From Streptomyces rubrogriseus (lineage in GTDB: Bacteria; Actinomycetota; Actinomycetes; Streptomycetales; Streptomycetaceae), in NCBI RefSeq assembly GCF_027947575.1, contig NZ_CP116256.1, positions 4,278,001 through 4,342,000 of the forward strand: a stretch of 64,000 nt of DNA. The letters are read 5' to 3'. Below, piece after piece: positions 60,691-64,000 of the stretch; within the stretch, counting starts at the first letter, position 1, and every line of letters begins with the position of its first letter. A model generated the notes under the pieces. It saw only the letters and a program-made list of their open reading frames with translations, was not told the origin of the DNA and made no database searches. Made by a program: the position numbers and the translations under genes.

Positions 60691-60783
60691 ATGACCTGGA
60701 CGCTGCCGGAGCCGATGCTCACCACACCGGTGGCCGGCCCCGACCTGCCAGCCGGAGCTGCCGCTGAGCCGAAGTGGGACGGT
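60691..60783 (+). pseudogene. N-terminal fragment of an ATP-dependent DNA ligase gene
   Basis: ATG 60691 reads MTWTLPEPMLTTPVAGPDLP, AGAAAEPKWDG. The EPKWDG motif holds the Lys that is adenylated in ATP-dependent ligases (motif I). Similarity stops directly after it. It matches the start of LigC-type Streptomyces ligases. Confidence 0.6.
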
Positions 60784-60896
60784 TCTCCAGACACCTTGAG
60801 ATGTCTCATCCGGGTGCACCTCTGCAGAGGTGGGAATGAGGGCCCTGCACAGAAATAGCGAGGCGTAGCCACCCTCTGACGAGCGACACTGGGAAC

Positions 60897-61141
60897 GTGC
60901 TGATCGTGGAAGCTGTCCTGGAGACCTACGACGCCACCGACTTCGCGCTGTGGCCCGTTGCCGACTCGCCCGCAGACCACCTCCTGGCCCTGTCCGGCCG
61001 ACTGTCCCTGCGAGAGATCGGCACCTCCATGGCAGTCCTGACCAGTTATAACAAGAGCGATGACGAGGCCCCGGCCCGCGACCTCGAAACCAGCACGGGG
61101 CAGGTCAGCCAGCTGCTGACCACGGCCAAGGCGGCCTTGAC
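60897..61141 (+). pseudogene. C-terminal fragment of an unrecognised protein joined to the amine oxidase relic
   Basis: GTG 60897 opens LIVEAVLETYDATDFALWPV, then SPADHLLALSGRLSLREIGT, SYNKSDDEAPARDL, which reads like the end of a soluble protein. Past about 61120 it passes in another frame into the flavin amine oxidase relic. Family unknown. Confidence 0.4.
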
Positions 61142-61888
61142 GTGCTCACCCCGGCCGGCACACTCCATGCCGAGCACGTGATCCTGGCCGTCCCCCCGGG
61201 CCCTCGCCCTCAGCGCATCGACTTCCACAACGCGTTCCCCGCCGACCTCGTACGCCTGGCCCAGTCCACCCCGGTCTGGATGGGCGCGGCCGTCAAGGTC
61301 GTCGCCCACTACCCGGGCGCCTTCTGGCGCCAGGACGGTCTGGCCGGAGCGGCATTCAGCAGGACCGGCCCGCTTCAGGAGTTGCACGACATGTCCGGGC
61401 CCGACGGCGAGCCCGCCGCGCTCTTCGGCTTCGCCCACGCCCGCACCGTCCGTCCCGGCTTCGAGCAGGCGGTCACCGCACAACTCGCCCGGCTTTTCGG
61501 TCCGGCCGCCGGCGCCCCCGTGACCCTGCACGTACAGGACTGGAGCGGCGAACGGTGGACCGCCCCCTCCACCGTGCAGCACCTCACCGACTACTCACTC
61601 TTCGGCCACCCCCTCTACCGGCGGCCGGCCCTCAACGGCAGCCTGCACTGGGCGTCGACCGAGACGGCCACCGACCACGCCGGCCACATCGAAGGTGCCC
61701 TCGCCTCCGGAGAACGCGCGGCACGCGCCGTCCTCGCGGCGCCCGCAGACGTGAACGACACCGCCCAGGACGTCACCGCACCCCAGCAGGTAGGCCACCG
61801 GTCTGACACCGTACGGAATCCGTACGACTTGCCATGCCTCCAGCTCACCGGACCTGGCCGGCTTCCTCACACTTCAGGAGAGAGATGA
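61142..61888 (+). pseudogene. C-terminal half of a flavin monoamine oxidase gene
   Basis: About 245 residues: AEHVILAVPPGPRPQRIDFH, MGAAVKVVAHYPGAFWRQDG, LFGFAHARTVRPGF, then the FAD-contacting end LHWASTETATDHAGHIEGAL, SGERAARAVL. This is the second half of PF01593-type amine oxidases. The N-terminal FAD-binding Rossmann part is missing. The stop overlaps the MFS start (ATGA), so the original operon junction is intact and the loss is at the 5' side. Confidence 0.75.
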
Positions 61889-63153
61889 CCAACGTCGCAC
61901 CCGCCGCCACGCCAGGACTCATATCCGGCCCAGTCCACGCCCAGCAGCGGATCCTGCGCGTCCTGGTCGCCTCCCAGATCCTCAGCGGCGCGGGTCTCGC
62001 CGCCGGTGTCACCGTCGGCGCCCTCCTCGCCCAGGACATGCTCGGCACCACCAGCCTCGCCGGACTGCCCAGCGCCCTGCTCACCGCCGGCTCCGCCCTC
62101 ACCGCCGTCGCGGTCGGCCGCATCTCCCAGGCCCGCGGCCGCCGTCCCGGCCTCACCACCGGCTACCTCACCGGCGCCATCGGATCCGCCGGCGTCATCA
62201 CCGCCGCCGTCCTCGACAACCCCGTCCTGCTGTTCATCGCCCTGTTCGTCTACGGCGCCGGCACCGCCACCAACCTCCAGGCCCGCTATGCCGGAGCCGA
62301 CCTCGCCCCGCCCGGCCACCGCGCACGTGCCGTCTCCAGCGTCCTGGTCGCCACCACCCTCGGCGGCGTCGCCGGACCCAACCTCGCCGCCCCCGCCGGC
62401 ACCCTCGCCGAACACCTCGGCATCCCCCACCTCGCCGGACTCTTCGTCATCTCCGGCGCCGCGTACGCGCTGGCCGCGCTCGTCCTCGCCCTCTGGCTGC
62501 GCCCCGACCCGCTGCTCCTGGCCCGCGCCGTTGCCCAGGCCAAGGAGGCCGACGCCGCCGCGACCGACCCGGCCAGCGCCGAGACCGCGGGCACGGGCGA
62601 GGGCCGCGGAGGTGTGGTCCTGGGCGCGCTGGTCATGATCCTCACTCAGCTCGTCATGGTCGCGATCATGACGATGACCCCGGTCCACATGCACGACCAC
62701 GGCCACTCCACCGCCGCATCGGGCCTCGTCATCGGCATCCACATCGGTGCCATGTACCTGCCCTCGCCTCTGACCGGATGGCTCGTCGACCGCTACGGCC
62801 AAATGAAGATTGCCGCAGCCTCCGGCATCACCCTGCTGGCCGCCGGAATCCTCGCTGCCGCAGCGCCCGGTGACTCGGTCTTCCTGCTCGCTCTCGCGCT
62901 CGCTCTGCTGGGCCTCGGCTGGAACTTCGGCCTCGTCTCCGGCACCGCGATCATCACCGACACCGTCCCGCTCGCCACCCGCGCCAAGACGCAGGGCATG
63001 GTCGACGTCTCCATCGCCATCGCCGGCGCCACCGGCGGCATGGCCTCGGGCGTCATGGTCGCCGCCGCCAGCTACCCCGCCCTCGCCCTCACCGGCGGAG
63101 CGCTCTCCCTCGCGCTCCTGCCCGCCGTCGCCGCCACCGCCTACCGCCGATGA
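61885..63153 (+). CDS. MFS transporter
   Basis: ATG 61885 with CAGGAGAG upstream; 422 residues and about twelve membrane helices in two bundles with a hydrophilic middle (AKEADAAATDPASAETAGTG). After helix 2 the usual loop reads VGRISQARGRRPGL, and the second-half loop reads WLVDRYGQMKIAAASG. The substrate is unknown. It overlaps the amine oxidase relic and, at its end, the TusA-like gene by four bases each, so all three were one operon. Confidence 0.9.
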   Translation: MTNVAPAATPGLISGPVHAQQRILRVLVASQILSGAGLAAGVTVGALLAQDMLGTTSLAGLPSALLTAGSALTAVAVGRISQARGRRPGLTTGYLTGAIGSAGVITAAVLDNPVLLFIALFVYGAGTATNLQARYAGADLAPPGHRARAVSSVLVATTLGGVAGPNLAAPAGTLAEHLGIPHLAGLFVISGAAYALAALVLALWLRPDPLLLARAVAQAKEADAAATDPASAETAGTGEGRGGVVLGALVMILTQLVMVAIMTMTPVHMHDHGHSTAASGLVIGIHIGAMYLPSPLTGWLVDRYGQMKIAAASGITLLAAGILAAAAPGDSVFLLALALALLGLGWNFGLVSGTAIITDTVPLATRAKTQGMVDVSIAIAGATGGMASGVMVAAASYPALALTGGALSLALLPAVAATAYRR

Positions 63154-63554
63154 GCCCCATGAACACCGAATTCCCCACGTCCGGCGTCACCGTCGACGGC
63201 ACCGGACTGCTCTGCGTCACCCCCCTGCTCCGCCTGCGCAAGGAGATCGACACCGCCGCACCGGGCACCATCGTCCATGTCATCGCCACCGACCCGGCCG
63301 CCCCGCTCGACCTGCGCGCCTGGTGCCACATGACCGGCCACCACTACCTCGGCCCCGTTCCTGAACCGGGCCGAGACGTCTACGCCCTTCGTCTCACGCC
63401 CCAGCCGATGGCGACCCGACCCCGTGCACCCTGGCGCCGGCTCGGCGTCAGTGGGGGGGTGTTGGGCGGCAGGAGGGGTTCGGTGGTCAGCGGCCGGCTC
63501 AGGTCGGGCGCAGGCAGAAGGGGTGTCCGGCCGGACTGGTGTAGACGCGGCTGA
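63150..63554 (+). CDS. TusA-like sulfurtransferase family protein
   Basis: ATG 63150 overlaps the MFS stop (ATGA). The TusA core covers residues 10-80: VTVDGTGLLCVTPLLRLRKE, TIVHVIATDPAAPLDLRAWC and GHHYLGPVPE. The usual CPxP is CVTP here, keeping the sulfur-carrying Cys but changing the second residue. After about residue 85 the translation is Arg/Gly-rich and runs 56 bases into the convergent VOC gene, so the natural stop was probably lost and the tail is not part of the fold. Confidence 0.75.
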   Translation: MSPMNTEFPTSGVTVDGTGLLCVTPLLRLRKEIDTAAPGTIVHVIATDPAAPLDLRAWCHMTGHHYLGPVPEPGRDVYALRLTPQPMATRPRAPWRRLGVSGGVLGGRRGSVVSGRLRSGAGRRGVRPDWCRRG

Positions 63555-63867
63555 CGGTGTGAATTTCTGCGGTGGCCTCGTCGGCGGGCCGCAGCCGAGT
63601 GGCGCCGGCGTCGGTGGCCGTGCGGTCGGCGGTTGTGAGGTCGTCGACGCCGAAGTCGAGGTGCATCTGCTGGGAGGTGCCGTCCGGCCAGTTCGGAGGG
63701 GTGTGGCCGGGAGCGGACTGGACGACGATCACCGGGAGGCCGGGGGCCTGGACGAAGTGGTGGGTCGGTGTGGGGGTGAGGGAGCCGCCGAGCAGCCGGT
63801 GCCAGAAGGAGCTCTCCTTCTCGATGTCGGCGGCGTCGATGATCACGGAGGTCAGGGTGATGGGCAT
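63499..63867 (-). CDS. VOC family protein (glyoxalase/dioxygenase fold)
   Basis: 122 residues, the usual length for a two-module VOC protein. The start is TLTSVIIDAADIEKESSFWH, then LLGGSL; the metal-binding positions are probably His in MHLDFGVDDL and the C-terminal region YTSPAGHPFCLRPT. It is on the opposite strand from the TusA-like gene and 3' overlaps it. It lies about 35 bases after a partial SDR gene and may be in its operon. Confidence 0.85.
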   Translation of the reverse strand: MPITLTSVIIDAADIEKESSFWHRLLGGSLTPTPTHHFVQAPGLPVIVVQSAPGHTPPNWPDGTSQQMHLDFGVDDLTTADRTATDAGATRLRPADEATAEIHTVSRVYTSPAGHPFCLRPT

Positions 63868-63900
63868 GGAGGTGTCCTGTTCGTGCTGTCGGGGGGCTGC

Positions 63901-64000
63901 TCAGACGGTCGGGATGATGCCGCCGTCGACGCGGAACTGTGCTCCGGTGAGCCACTTCGCGCGGTGGGAGGCGAGGAAGGCGATCATTTCGGCGACGTCC
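63901..64000 (-). CDS. C-terminal end of an SDR family oxidoreductase (gene continues past the window)
   Basis: The minus strand reads [32 protein letters not shown] and a stop at 63901-63903, the typical end of a classical SDR (A--IAFLAS--A-WxTG--xxVDGG). The rest lies outside the window. Confidence 0.8.
   Translation of the reverse strand, partial: DVAEMIAFLASHRAKWLTGAQFRVDGGIIPTV

Overview
The window looks like a piece of a Streptomyces chromosome, probably an arm rather than the core. It is very GC-rich, and its genes belong to families typical of the genus: SCO5918 family, DUF5133, DUF6233, DUF6328, DUF3592, DUF2975 paired with a small HTH protein, and a standalone DUF3662 domain. It also has a high density of decayed insertion sequences and broken genes. 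I saw no tRNA, rRNA or replication origin. The genus assignment is inferred from composition and family content, not from a marker gene.

Layout. 1-5.2 kb: end of a secreted glycosidase (GH127-like), a stub of another secreted enzyme, and a large Tat-exported GH2 enzyme with two discoidin domains. 5.4-6.9 kb: a divergent TetR/SDR pair with two matching palindromic operators. 6.9-12.3 kb: IS and HTH-gene relics, a DUF6328 membrane protein, a STAS protein, DUF5133, two DUF3592-like membrane proteins and an IS110 relic. 12.5-15.9 kb: a reductase/HxlR divergent pair, then a 1.6-kb IS5-type unit with matching terminal repeats that carries a methyltransferase gene, then IS630 debris. 16.3-20.6 kb: a MMPL exporter with a two-component system. 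20.8-28.7 kb: small catabolic modules, namely alpha/beta hydrolase/IclR, SDR/AraC, and the RidA, carboxylesterase and MBL-hydrolase operon. 28.9-32.6 kb: a FUSC membrane protein and IS1380/IS5 remains. 32.6-38.4 kb: a cluster of SDR, TetR, PaaI thioesterase, molybdopterin oxidoreductase, enoyl-CoA hydratase and a second TetR, with shared operators.

38.5-43.2 kb: a degenerate type I-E CRISPR array without cas genes, a broken unknown gene, an FAD oxidoreductase/HTH/DUF2975 operon, IS scraps, and a 0.7-kb non-coding stretch ending in a perfect hairpin just before a MerR gene. 43.2-47.1 kb: regulators (MerR, DUF3662, RsbW-like ATPase), a damaged hemolysin III gene and SCO5918. 47.1-49.7 kb: the cold-stress group of CBS protein, DEAD-box helicase and cold-shock protein. 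49.7-57.5 kb: a broken GAF gene, a secreted sialidase with a seven-repeat lectin-like tail, a GH-fold protein and more IS remains. 57.6-64 kb: an RmlD-like reductase, small unknown genes, a gene broken by expansion of an 8-bp repeat, fragments of a DNA ligase and a flavin amine oxidase, then MFS, TusA-like, VOC and a partial SDR.

The most notable items are the IS5-type unit with a methyltransferase passenger, the orphan CRISPR remnant, the octanucleotide expansion that breaks a gene, three separate relics of ATP-dependent DNA ligase genes, and the possibly structured non-coding leader before the MerR gene. I did not find a complete new multi-gene system.
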